From Enterobacteriaceae bacterium UBA2655 (lineage in GTDB: Bacteria > Pseudomonadota > Gammaproteobacteria > Enterobacterales > Enterobacteriaceae): a DNA stretch of 23,513 nucleotides. The position numbers and the translations under genes were made by a program. Location of the stretch: contig DENB01000056.1 of assembly GCA_002359495.1 (NCBI GenBank), positions 1 through 23,513 of the forward strand. The letters are read 5' to 3'. The first letter of the stretch is position 1. Every line of letters starts with the position of its first letter. Below the pieces are notes generated by a model. It ran no database searches. It was not told the DNA's origin and saw only the letters and a program-made list of their open reading frames with translations. This document shows, piece after piece, positions 15,332 through 22,416 of this stretch.

Positions 15332-16933
15332 TTATCTCATAGTGGGCGTAACAGGTTGAATCAGGGTTTGCGGCGGCCAGACGCGTTTCGGCAGCCAGGC
15401 GGTCAACAACACCATCAGGGCGGCGAAGCCGATCAGCATCAGATAGGCGTCGCTGATGCTCAGCACCGTCGCCTGGTGTTTCAGCAGCGTGGCGAAGCCG
15501 CTCAGGTTTTCACTGGCGCTGACGCTGCCGTCGGCCAGCAGCGGGCGGCTGCTGTTCGCTTCGGCGGCGTTCGGCGCGCTCATCAGCCAGAGGCGGCTGG
15601 CGGCGTTATTGACCAGCACGTTGGAATGAAACTGTTCGCGATGGCTGACGAACCACTCCACCAGAATGGAGGCCGCCACGCTGGAAAATCCGCGCACGGT
15701 GTTAAACATCGCCGAGGCGAAGGGGCCTTCCGGCGGCGCCACGACGCTGGTGGCGCTCATCAGCACCGGCAAAATCACCATCGGCTGGCCAAACGCCTGC
15801 AGCGCCTGGATTAGCCAGAAATTTTGCCGCGCCCAATCGCTGGTAATGTGAGAGCCGAGCAGACAGGAGATCACCAGCAGCGCCACGCCGCCGCTCAGCA
15901 TCCAGCGACAATCGACCCAGCGGATATTCAGCAAGGCCGCCATCATTGGCGCGACCAACAGCTGCGGCAGGCCAATCGCCAGCGCCAGCGGCGCGAATTG
16001 CAGGGTGCGAAATCCCTCGACCTGAGCGAAATAGGTTGAGGGCAGGGCGGAGCCGGAAAGCGACAGGATCAGCACGCCCGCCAGCGTCAGCAGACCGTGG
16101 GTCAGATTGCGCCGTTCCAGCATTTGCAGTTTGAACAGCGGCAGCGGATGGAACCATTCGTTAATGAAAAACACTGTCAGCAGCGCCAGCGCGGCGAGCA
16201 GCATGGCGACAAACAGCGGCGAGTCCAGCCAGTCCAGACGCTCGCCCTGCGTCAGCGCCAGGATCAGCAGGGCGACGCCGCTGCAGCCGGTCAGCATGCC
16301 GAACAGGTCGATCTGCTTAAAACGCTCCAGGCGCAGCGGATCCTGCGGCAGCCCCCAGCCGATCAGAGCCATGGCGATCGCCATCAGCGGCGCCACCTGC
16401 CAGAAAACAAACATCCAGCTCACTTTGTCGGTCCAGAACGCGGCCAGCGTCGCCGCCATATTTGGGCCGAACGTGGCGGTGAGGGCATAAGCGCTGAGGC
16501 CGAAGAGTTTGATCGGCGGCGGAAGAAAGCGCAGCGCAACGGTCATCAGCAGCGGCGGCAGCGCGCCGCCGAACAGGCCCTGCACCACGCGCAGCGCGAT
16601 AAATAGCGTCGGCGAATGCAGCAGCGGCAGCAGAATGCCGGAAAGCATAAAGCCGAGCGAGACGGCGATCGCGAAACGACGCAGCGAAAAGGTCACGGCG
16701 AACCAGGGCGCAATCATCATGGCGGCCACTTCCGCCGCCTGATAGGCGGAGATAATCCAGCTACCCCGATCGTAGCTGACGCCGATCGCCGCGCGAATGT
16801 CAGCCAACGCCAGATCGGTGACGCGATCGTTTAATCCTGAGGTGAGCGCGGCGATCAGTACGCCCAGCAAACCCAGCGCCAGACGTAGCGTAAAAGGGTG
16901 GGGCGCCGGCGCGGCGGCAGGCTGAGCAGTCAT
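15332..16933 (-). CDS. DHA2-family (EmrB-like) MFS multidrug exporter
   Basis: A 533-residue, probably 14-helix drug:H+ antiporter. Helix 1 ends with GLNDRVTDLALADIRAAIG, and the next region SYDRGSWIISAYQAAEVAAM is the EmrB-type QGTWV segment. The antiporter signature in helix 5 reads TFGPNMAATLAAFWTDKVSW; the GPxxGG of most DHA2 members is GPxxAA here. A long loop near 440-480 (AEANSSRPLLADGS) separates the last helices. It forms a two-gene unit with the adaptor and diverges from an IclR-type regulator. The shared control region has a good promoter for this gene (-35 TTGCAA, -10 TAAGAT). The exported compound is unknown; aromatic acids are common inducers of IclR/Emr pairs, which is inference. 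Confidence 0.92.
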   Translation of the reverse strand: MTAQPAAAPAPHPFTLRLALGLLGVLIAALTSGLNDRVTDLALADIRAAIGVSYDRGSWIISAYQAAEVAAMMIAPWFAVTFSLRRFAIAVSLGFMLSGILLPLLHSPTLFIALRVVQGLFGGALPPLLMTVALRFLPPPIKLFGLSAYALTATFGPNMAATLAAFWTDKVSWMFVFWQVAPLMAIAMALIGWGLPQDPLRLERFKQIDLFGMLTGCSGVALLILALTQGERLDWLDSPLFVAMLLAALALLTVFFINEWFHPLPLFKLQMLERRNLTHGLLTLAGVLILSLSGSALPSTYFAQVEGFRTLQFAPLALAIGLPQLLVAPMMAALLNIRWVDCRWMLSGGVALLVISCLLGSHITSDWARQNFWLIQALQAFGQPMVILPVLMSATSVVAPPEGPFASAMFNTVRGFSSVAASILVEWFVSHREQFHSNVLVNNAASRLWLMSAPNAAEANSSRPLLADGSVSASENLSGFATLLKHQATVLSISDAYLMLIGFAALMVLLTAWLPKRVWPPQTLIQPVTPTMR

Positions 16934-16962
16934 AGCAGGCGTTCTCGTTATTTTATGATGCA

Positions 16963-16983
16963 GTGTATTGCGATGTGATACAG
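16963..16983. promoter_or_regulatory. Operator copy 1 of the IclR/efflux divergent promoter
   Basis: This 21-bp element has arms TGTAT and ATACA around a 9-base centre. It matches copy 2 (17007-17027) at 18 of 21 positions. Its TTGCGA (16969-16974) is at 17 bases from TTACAT (16992-16997), a plausible promoter for the regulator gene, so bound protein would cover the -35. Confidence 0.65.
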
Positions 16984-16988
16984 ATCAT

Positions 16989-17017
16989 ATCTTACATACT
17001 GATATGCTGTATTGCAA
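16989..17017 (-). promoter_or_regulatory. Promoter of the efflux operon
   Basis: On the minus strand TTGCAA, a 17-base spacer and TAAGAT form a near-consensus sigma-70 promoter about 56 bases before the exporter ATG. The -35 lies inside operator copy 2. Confidence 0.65.
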
Positions 17018-17027
17018 TGTGGTACAG
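17007..17027. promoter_or_regulatory. Operator copy 2 of the IclR/efflux divergent promoter
   Basis: This 21-bp element has arms CTGTA and TACAG around TTGCAATGTGG, exactly 44 bp from copy 1. The TTGCAA inside it is the -35 of the efflux operon on the minus strand, with TAAGAT (16989-16994) 17 bases on. Bound regulator would therefore block the exporter promoter. Confidence 0.65.
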
Positions 17028-17083
17028 GCTGTAAAAGTTGCGCATTTCGCGCTACAGTAAGGCAGCACACAAAGGAATGCGTT

Positions 17084-17869
17084 ATGGCTGAATCCTCATC
17101 CTGCCGCGATGATGAAAAAACGGGCGGCATTCAGGTGATTGCCCGTGCGGCGAAAATACTCAATGCGTTGGGCGAACATCCCGGCGGCATGAGCCTTGGC
17201 GAAATCGCGCAGGCGGTGAATCTCCCCCGATCCACTGTTCAGCGCATCGTCGCGGCGCTGGATAATGCGCAGCTGGTGCGCAGCGCCGGCGCCGGTGGGC
17301 TGCGCCTCGGACCCGCTCTGCTTAAGCTTATCTCCACCGTCCACAGCGACGTGGTGGAGATCGCCCGTCCCTGGCTGGAGGCGCTTTGCGCCGCGACGAA
17401 TGAAACCGTCTCGCTGGCGCGCGCCAGCGGCACCCAGCTCGCCATCATTCACTATCTGGTCGCTTCGCGCGAACTGCGCGTCGTGCCGCGCATCGGACTC
17501 AATCTGCCGCTCTACAGCACCTCTGGCGGCCGCGCCTTGTTGGCGCTGGAAAGCGACGAAGATGTGCGCGTGATGGTCGGCGAAGCGTACCGCGAGCTGA
17601 CGGAGCATACGGTGAAAACCCTGCCGGAGCTGCTGAATCTGATTGCTGAGGTGCGCCAGACCGGCATTTCCTACGATCGCGGCGAAACGCTGGAGGGAGT
17701 CTCGACCATGGCGGTGGCGCTCGATACCCTGTTCGGCCGTTTTTCCATCTCTTTATTAGTGCCCTCGGCACGATTCTACAAAAATGAAGCCCGCTATCGT
17801 GAGGAAATGCTGAAGTGCAAAGAGGCGCTGACGCGTGAAATCGGCAAAATCGCCGCTCCAGAAGGATAA
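17084..17869 (+). CDS. IclR-family transcriptional regulator
   Basis: A 261-residue IclR-type regulator. The N-terminal winged helix-turn-helix (about 15-85) includes VIARAAKILNALGEHPGGMS and GEIAQAVNLPRSTVQRIVAAL. The C-terminal effector-binding domain (about 90-255) includes LPLYSTSGGRALLAL and SYDRGETLEGVSTMAVAL, typical of the family. An upstream in-frame TTG at 17012 lies within the operator, so I chose ATG at 17084 with AAGGAA at 7 bases. It diverges from the efflux pair, and the twin operators between them suggest it controls both itself and the pump. Seven bases separate it from the UspA gene downstream, so they are probably co-transcribed. Confidence 0.92.
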   Translation: MAESSSCRDDEKTGGIQVIARAAKILNALGEHPGGMSLGEIAQAVNLPRSTVQRIVAALDNAQLVRSAGAGGLRLGPALLKLISTVHSDVVEIARPWLEALCAATNETVSLARASGTQLAIIHYLVASRELRVVPRIGLNLPLYSTSGGRALLALESDEDVRVMVGEAYRELTEHTVKTLPELLNLIAEVRQTGISYDRGETLEGVSTMAVALDTLFGRFSISLLVPSARFYKNEARYREEMLKCKEALTREIGKIAAPEG

Positions 17870-17876
17870 CCAATCG

Positions 17877-18329
17877 ATGAAAACATTACTGATCGCGGTG
17901 GATAATACGCCGGTTGCGGAGAAAGTGATTTCGCTGGCCATCGAAGAAGCACAGGCGCATAAGGCGAATGTGGTGGTGCTTTGCTGCGTCGATCCCGCTT
18001 ACTCCTCCTGCAATCAGCCGATTGAGATCGACGCCGGGGAAGATCCGGCCGATTTTATCCCGGCGCAGGATGAGCAGAACACCGCGGAGCTGGTGGTGCG
18101 TCACGCGCTGGCGCCGCTGCTGCGCGCCGGCATCGCGGCGCGCGGCGTCATTCTGGCGGGGGACGCGGCGGAAACCATCGTCACGCAGTCGCAGCAGCTC
18201 AACGCCAGCATGATCATTATGGGTCGTCGGCATCTCTCTTCCTTTAATCGTCTGCTGAAAGGCTCCGTCAGCGCGGCGGTGATCGAACGCGCCCACTGTC
18301 CGGTTCTGATCGACGTGCGCAAGGATTAA
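17877..18329 (+). CDS. Universal stress protein (UspA family)
   Basis: A 150-residue single-domain Usp. It begins MKTLLIAVDNTPVAEKVI, the usual first strand and loop. The nucleotide-loop region reads IIMGRRHLSSFNRLLKGSVSAAVIERAHCPVLI. In ATP-binding members the pattern is G-2x-G-9x-G-S/T; here the second Gly is His, the rest being kept, so ATP binding is uncertain. I place the start at ATG 17877 with AAGGA about 10 bases before it, rather than an upstream in-frame codon inside the regulator gene. It lies in one probable transcript with the IclR regulator and the unknown membrane protein gene, suggesting a stress link to the efflux locus. Confidence 0.9.
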   Translation: MKTLLIAVDNTPVAEKVISLAIEEAQAHKANVVVLCCVDPAYSSCNQPIEIDAGEDPADFIPAQDEQNTAELVVRHALAPLLRAGIAARGVILAGDAAETIVTQSQQLNASMIIMGRRHLSSFNRLLKGSVSAAVIERAHCPVLIDVRKD

Positions 18330-18339
18330 GCTTTTCTTT

Positions 18340-19143
18340 ATGACCTCCACACTGTTGCTTACGCTGGCGGCTTTCGCGCTGCTGGCGCTGATTATCGCGC
18401 TGCTGGTTCGCACTACCCGTCTGCGTCTCTGGCAAGGCCTCATCCTGCTGCTGATGCCGCTGCTGCTGGCGAATCTGCTCTGGTTTAGCTGGCTAAAGCC
18501 GCAACAGCAGCGGACGGCTGTCGCGGCGCAGGCGGAAAAAAGTCTGAACGACACGCCGGGCTACCGAATTTTAAAAACCCAGGAGCCTGCGCTCTGGCGA
18601 CTGCTGCAACAGGAGCTGGCGCACCGGCTGCGGGAAGGTGAAAAGCCGCCCGTCGCGCTGGGCGAAATGCGCGGCATGCTTGCCGACGTGGTGAACCAGC
18701 GGCTGGTGCGTGCCAGCGACGCCAGCGTGGTTCATTACATCGCCGTCTCGGTAAGAGAGATGCAGGCGCTGCAACGTCAGGATCCGCAGCTCTGCTTTCG
18801 CTTTCTCTTTCCGCACGTCAGCGGCGGCGTAAATTTAGCCAGCCAGCTCTCTCCACAGCTAAACCTGCAGGATGCCGACGCGATGGAACAGTTGTTGCTC
18901 GACAGCACCGGCGCCGAGCGGACGGTCGACATGGCGGAAGCGCGCCGTACCCTGCAGCTGCTGGTGGCGCCGCTTTACGCCAAGTGGGGGGATAAATTGA
19001 AACAGCTCAATATGCCTGCCGACGCAGCGCCGGACCGCGCCGCCATGTGCGCCATGTCGATCGATCTTTACAGCGCTATTCTCGCTTTGCCTGAGGCGCA
19101 GGCCGCTAACCTGCTGCGTAAAATGATGACGCTTTCCGGTTAA
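18340..19143 (+). CDS. Unrecognised membrane-anchored protein
   Basis: A 267-residue protein I do not recognise. Two hydrophobic segments at about 3-24 and 31-52 (TLLLTLAAFALLALIIALLV, then LWQGLILLLMPLLLANLLWF) form a helical hairpin separated by the basic RTTRLR. A mainly alpha-helical soluble domain of about 210 residues follows, with Cys-Phe-Arg-Phe near 152 and a moderately conserved-looking MRGMLADVVNQRLVRASD. No enzymatic motif is evident. It starts 10 bases after the UspA gene with only a distant AAGGA, so translation probably depends on coupling. The absence of internal stops and its GC-rich codon use match the neighbours. Confidence 0.75.
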   Translation: MTSTLLLTLAAFALLALIIALLVRTTRLRLWQGLILLLMPLLLANLLWFSWLKPQQQRTAVAAQAEKSLNDTPGYRILKTQEPALWRLLQQELAHRLREGEKPPVALGEMRGMLADVVNQRLVRASDASVVHYIAVSVREMQALQRQDPQLCFRFLFPHVSGGVNLASQLSPQLNLQDADAMEQLLLDSTGAERTVDMAEARRTLQLLVAPLYAKWGDKLKQLNMPADAAPDRAAMCAMSIDLYSAILALPEAQAANLLRKMMTLSG

Positions 19144-19154
19144 CCGGCAAAAAA

Positions 19155-19180
19155 ATGCCCGCTCAGCGCGGGCATAAGAA
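19155..19180. terminator. Intrinsic terminator after the regulator-uspA-unknown unit
   Basis: A perfect 8-bp stem ATGCCCGC / GCGGGCAT (19155-19162, 19168-19175) with loop TCAGC. On the plus strand T-rich sequence follows after about ten bases. On the minus strand a run of seven T residues follows at once, so it should stop transcription best from the right. Confidence 0.7.
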
Positions 19181-19388
19181 CCTTCTTTTTACTTCTTTGT
19201 TGTATTACCTGGTGTGGTGCAGGGGCGTGCTTGATGTAAGAATCATCCCATCTTTCAGCTGATAGCTCCAACCGCTTAAATAAATCGATTTGATTGGTAA
19301 AAACTTGGTTTAAAAAATAAAATCGCGCCCCATTCCTATGGTTCGGGCGGAGGAAGCTAAATATACTGCGCGGCGAGATGAGGATAAT

Positions 19389-19670
19389 ATGATGAAAAAA
19401 AGAGTTGTCAGCGCGTTAGCGCTTTTATTACTGGCCGGCTGCGCCGGCAAGCCGGGTGGATTTGAACGGGTGGATGAAGATTCGGCTTCCCATACGGTGC
19501 AATATCGCTACGATCCGCAGAAAGTAAACCGGGATGCTATGCAGGCGGACCTGGCGAAATATTGCAATCAGCGCGGGTTTGATAAAGTTGAAGCGTTGCC
19601 GGCGCAAGATAGTCATATTCCGGGGTTAAAGAAAGCCTGGTTTCAATGTAATTATGCGATAAAAAGTTAA
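19389..19670 (+). CDS. Small lipoprotein of unknown function
   Basis: A 93-residue lipoprotein. The signal peptide MMKKRVVSALALLLLAGC ends in the lipobox LAGC with the lipidated Cys at 18. The mature part is mixed charged: FERVDEDSASHTVQYRYDP, then DLAKYCNQRGFDKVEALP and AWFQCNYAIKS. Two further Cys (in KYCNQ and FQCNY) could form a disulfide in the periplasm. Two ATG codons stand in tandem; I take the first, preceded by GAGG. I do not recognise the family. It stands alone with its own terminator. Confidence 0.75.
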   Translation: MMKKRVVSALALLLLAGCAGKPGGFERVDEDSASHTVQYRYDPQKVNRDAMQADLAKYCNQRGFDKVEALPAQDSHIPGLKKAWFQCNYAIKS

Positions 19671-19673
19671 ACA

Positions 19674-19704
19674 GGGCGGGTAATAACCCGCTCTTTTATT
19701 TTTA
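19674..19704 (+). terminator. Intrinsic terminator after the small lipoprotein gene
   Basis: The stem GCGGGT / ACCCGC (19676-19681, 19686-19691) with loop AATA is followed by TCTTTTATTTTTAT, a clear rho-independent terminator on the plus strand. Confidence 0.85.
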
Positions 19705-19735
19705 TATATTGCTGTGTGTTATCTTTGCCCGCGCG

Positions 19736-19882
19736 TTATCTGCTGTGATGATGGCCATAGCCGTGTCCCCAGCCATGCCCGTGTCCATGTCCCCACCCGC
19801 CGCCATGGCCGTGGTCGATAATACATCCGCTCAGCATGCTCATAATAGCGACAACCGATGCGATTTTAATCATCTTTTTCAT
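19736..19882 (-). CDS. His/Gly-rich small lipoprotein (48 residues)
   Basis: A 48-codon gene with GAGGAG 8 bases before ATG. The product starts with the signal MKKMIKIASVVAIMSMLSGC, whose lipobox LSGC puts the lipidated Cys at 20. The mature part is only 28 residues: IIDHGHGGGWGHGHGHGWGH followed by GYGHHHSR, ten His and thirteen Gly. It would be a tiny membrane-tethered, flexible metal-binding tail; Ni, Cu or Zn binding is inferred from composition alone. It is convergent with the preceding lipoprotein gene. I know of no named family. The ribosome site, signal peptide and lipobox together make it a real gene. Confidence 0.8.
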   Translation of the reverse strand: MKKMIKIASVVAIMSMLSGCIIDHGHGGGWGHGHGHGWGHGYGHHHSR

Positions 19883-20004
19883 GGAAAGTTCTCCTCTTTT
19901 CCGTTGAATATAAAGCTACGCCGGAAAAGTGAAGTGAAGATGCACATAATGTAGAGTTATTTATAGAAGCATTACAGGATATTTCGAGGAAGACAGTAGC
20001 GGCG

Positions 20005-20067
20005 GGAGGATTAAATAAAACCAATCGGAATGAACTGAAACAGAAATTATAGTAGAGAGAATCCTCC
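20005..20067. repeat. Inverted repeat pair in the gap before the SMP-30 gene
   Basis: GGAGGATT (20005-20012) and its exact complement AATCCTCC (20060-20067) flank 47 bp of AT-rich DNA. No target-site duplication or open frame is seen, so I cannot say whether this is a mobile-element remnant or chance. Confidence 0.3.
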
Positions 20068-20148
20068 GAAAAGCAAGTAAAAATAAAGCCTGGTCCTGTC
20101 GCTATTACCCGCTACATTAATGGAATTGATAAAAAGGGAGAAAGCATA

Positions 20149-21027
20149 ATGACGCGTCAAGTAGTAAACGTTTTATCGCTGCAGGCCGAACTGGGCGAAT
20201 GCCCGCTCTGGTCAATGGAAGAGCAGGTATTATGGTGCGTGGATATTCTGGCGCCCGCTATTCACCGTTTCGATCCTAAAAGCGGCGAGCTACAGACCTT
20301 TCCGCAGGCGGAAGAGGTTGGCTGCATCGGCCTGCGTGAAAAGGGAGGCCTGATTGCCGCGCTGCGCAGCGGAGTATGGCTACTGGATGCGCAGGGCAGG
20401 CCGGAGCGCAAAGTGGCGGATAATCCCGGCATCGCCAGCCAGAGCCGTTTTAACGACGGCCGCGTCGATCCTTGGGGAAACTTCTGGTGCGGCAGCCTGT
20501 GGGAGCCGCAGGATAAAAACGGCGCGCTGCTCTGCCGCGTCGACAGTAGCCTCAATATTGAAGTCATGGCGCGCGATATAAAAATTTCCAACGGCGTCGC
20601 TTTCTCTCCCGATCGGCGCTGGATGTACCACAGCGACACGCCTAATGAAGTGCTCTGGCGCTATCCGTTAACCAGCGACGGCGAACCTGGTCCGCGCGAA
20701 CTTTTCCGACGTTTTGATGCGAAAGGCGGCCTGCCGGACGGCGCCGCGGTAGACAGCGAAGGCTTTTACTGGTCGGCTCAGTTCGATGGCGGACGCATCG
20801 TACGCATCGGTCCGCGCAGCGCTGAGATTGTTGATGAAATCGTGCTGCCGGTACGCTGGCCGACCATGGTCGCTTTTGGCGGCAAGGATCTGAAAACGCT
20901 TTATATCACCAGCTCGCGCGAAGATCGCAGCGCGGAAGAGCTGGCCCGCTATCCGCAGTCGGGCGATATTCTGGCCGTCGAGGTGGAGGTCGCGGGCGTC
21001 GCGGAGCCGCGCTTTATCGAAAAATAA
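20149..21027 (+). CDS. SMP-30/gluconolactonase/LRE-family protein
   Basis: A 292-residue six-bladed beta-propeller, probably a cytoplasmic metal-dependent sugar lactonase. The expected metal ligands are present: Glu17 in ELGECPLW, Asn102/Asp103 in SRFNDGRVDPWGNFWCG, Asn148 in ISNGVAFSPD, and Asp197 in GLPDGAAVD. The blade signature WRYPLTSDGEPG and the closing LKTLYITSSR also fit. Such enzymes hydrolyse aldonolactones in sugar oxidation routes (arabino-, galactono-, gluconolactone); the specific sugar cannot be read. ATG is preceded by GGGAG at 9 bases. It stands alone, convergent with yhjX, with a shared terminator. Confidence 0.9.
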   Translation: MTRQVVNVLSLQAELGECPLWSMEEQVLWCVDILAPAIHRFDPKSGELQTFPQAEEVGCIGLREKGGLIAALRSGVWLLDAQGRPERKVADNPGIASQSRFNDGRVDPWGNFWCGSLWEPQDKNGALLCRVDSSLNIEVMARDIKISNGVAFSPDRRWMYHSDTPNEVLWRYPLTSDGEPGPRELFRRFDAKGGLPDGAAVDSEGFYWSAQFDGGRIVRIGPRSAEIVDEIVLPVRWPTMVAFGGKDLKTLYITSSREDRSAEELARYPQSGDILAVEVEVAGVAEPRFIEK

Positions 21028-21034
21028 CCCGGCG

Positions 21035-21061
21035 AAAGCCGTGTCGCGCCGACACGGCTTT
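21035..21061. terminator. Bidirectional terminator between the SMP-30 gene and yhjX
   Basis: A perfect 12-bp stem (AAAGCCGTGTCG / CGACACGGCTTT) with a 3-base loop sits between the two convergent stop codons, with short A and T runs at its ends. Confidence 0.8.
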
Positions 21062-21068
21062 GCTGCGC

Positions 21069-22289
21069 TTAGCTGCGTTGCAGAACCTGCTTTGAACCCA
21101 TATCGCCCTGCGGCAGGCGGATCGTCAGCGACAGGAAGAGCGAAATCGCCAGCAGCGTCATAATCAGACTGAAGGTCACGGTAAATCCGCCGAACAGCGA
21201 GGCGACCAGCGAGCCCAGCACGCTGCCGATGCCGAAGCCGAGATAGAGCACGCCGTAATTCTTGGTCAGGTTATTCAGGCCGAAGAAATCGCTGACCAGC
21301 GAGGGATAAACGGTGATGGTGCCGCCGAAGCTAAAGGCGACGCAGGCCAGCGACAGGAAGAACGTCATCTCATTCATATGGGTAAAGAGCAGAATGCTCA
21401 TTCCCGCCAGCGAAACGATCTGCGCCAGAGAGATAACCCGGATGCGCGCCATTTTATCGGAGAGCACGCCGAGCACCAGCCGCCCGCTCAGGTTGGCGAT
21501 CGCAATCACCGTAACGGCATTGGCGGCGGTTTGCGTGCTGAGATGCACCAGCCCCTCGCCGATATCTTTCGCCACGCCGATTACGTACAGCCCGCTCATA
21601 CAGGCGGTAAGAAACATCAGCGCCAGCATCCAGTATTGCGGCATCCGCATGGACTGCGCCAGCGTAAAGTTGCGCGCCTGAAGCGCTGTATTGACGCCGG
21701 CGCTCTGCAGCGGCGCTTCGCGCATCAGTAAGGCGCCGATGATAATCATCGTCATCGCCATAATGCCCCAGATCACGAAAGTCTGTTCCAGACCCTGCGT
21801 CGCCAGCAGCCAGCCGCAGATAAACTTAAAGCCGAGACTGCCGAGGCCGTAAGCGCCAATCGCGCAGGCGGAGATCACCCCTTTGCGTTCGGGAAACCAT
21901 TTCACACAGTTGGAGAGCGTCATCAAATAACCTGCGCCGTCAGCCAGTCCGACCAGCACGCCCGCGCTGAGCCAGAGCATCATCAGGTTGTCGGCATACG
22001 AAGTCAGCCAGAAGCCCAGCGCCATCATTACCCCGGCGCCGATAGTAACGTTGCGCACGCCGAATCGCTCCTGCAACTTGCCCGCCAGCGACGAGGCGAT
22101 GGCCAGGCCCAGGCTAAGCAGGCCGAAAGAGAACGCCACCTGACTGATTGGCGCGTCCAGCTTGTGCGAAAGCTGGCCGTTGAACAGGCTCCAGGTATAA
22201 ACCGAACCCAGCGCAAACTGCGTCAGGACGGTGCCGATAAGGGTCAACCAGCGCGCGCGCTGGTGCGAGGGGGGTAATGTTTGGCTCAT
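21069..22289 (-). CDS. yhjX: MFS transporter YhjX, target of the YpdAB system
   Basis: A 406-residue, 12-helix transporter of the oxalate:formate antiporter (OFA) family, close to E. coli YhjX (402). Matching stretches include RWLTLIGTVLTQFALGSVYT, LMMLWLSAGVLVGLADGAGY, SNCVKWFPERKG and FLTACMSGLYVIGVAKDI. E. coli YhjX is induced by extracellular pyruvate through YpdA/YpdB and is thought to move pyruvate or a related acid. The open frame continues upstream, but I place the start at ATG 22289. It has GGGAG at 8 bases, and MSQTLPPSHQRARWLTLIG aligns with the E. coli N-terminus. The YpdB-like repeats lie at 22362-22416. In E. coli yhjX is far from ypdAB; here they are about 9 kb apart. Confidence 0.96.
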   Translation of the reverse strand: MSQTLPPSHQRARWLTLIGTVLTQFALGSVYTWSLFNGQLSHKLDAPISQVAFSFGLLSLGLAIASSLAGKLQERFGVRNVTIGAGVMMALGFWLTSYADNLMMLWLSAGVLVGLADGAGYLMTLSNCVKWFPERKGVISACAIGAYGLGSLGFKFICGWLLATQGLEQTFVIWGIMAMTMIIIGALLMREAPLQSAGVNTALQARNFTLAQSMRMPQYWMLALMFLTACMSGLYVIGVAKDIGEGLVHLSTQTAANAVTVIAIANLSGRLVLGVLSDKMARIRVISLAQIVSLAGMSILLFTHMNEMTFFLSLACVAFSFGGTITVYPSLVSDFFGLNNLTKNYGVLYLGFGIGSVLGSLVASLFGGFTVTFSLIMTLLAISLFLSLTIRLPQGDMGSKQVLQRS

Positions 22290-22326
22290 GATCGTCTCTC
22301 CCACAGGGAATCCGTTAACTAAAGAG

Positions 22327-22355
22327 ATGATAAGCCGGGTAACTATCTCACAGGA
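22327..22355 (-). promoter_or_regulatory. Possible yhjX core promoter
   Basis: On the minus strand TATCAT (22327-22332) lies 17 bases after TCCTGT (22350-22355). The poor -35 fits an activator-dependent promoter, and the nearest YpdB-like repeat ends 9 bp upstream of it. Confidence 0.4.
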
Positions 22356-22361
22356 GATTCC

Positions 22362-22416
22362 GGCATGAACGGCAGCCAGCACGGCATGAAATGCCTTGAA
22401 AAAGGCATGAAAGTGA
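22362..22416 (-). promoter_or_regulatory. YpdB binding array upstream of yhjX
   Basis: On the minus strand GGCATTTCAT (22386-22395) is an exact match to the E. coli YpdB motif. Eleven bases further on lies TGCCGTTCAT (22365-22374), seven of ten matching, giving the known repeat-N11-repeat architecture. A third element, TCACTTTCAT (22407-22416), lies one more step upstream. Seen on the plus strand, GGCATGAA recurs at 22362, 22383 and 22404, exactly 21 bp apart. Confidence 0.85.

Noticed and set aside
17012..17083. TTG start extending the IclR regulator by 24 codons
   Set aside because: The extension runs through the operator and promoter region, lacks a ribosome site, and the extra residues do not look like IclR N-termini.
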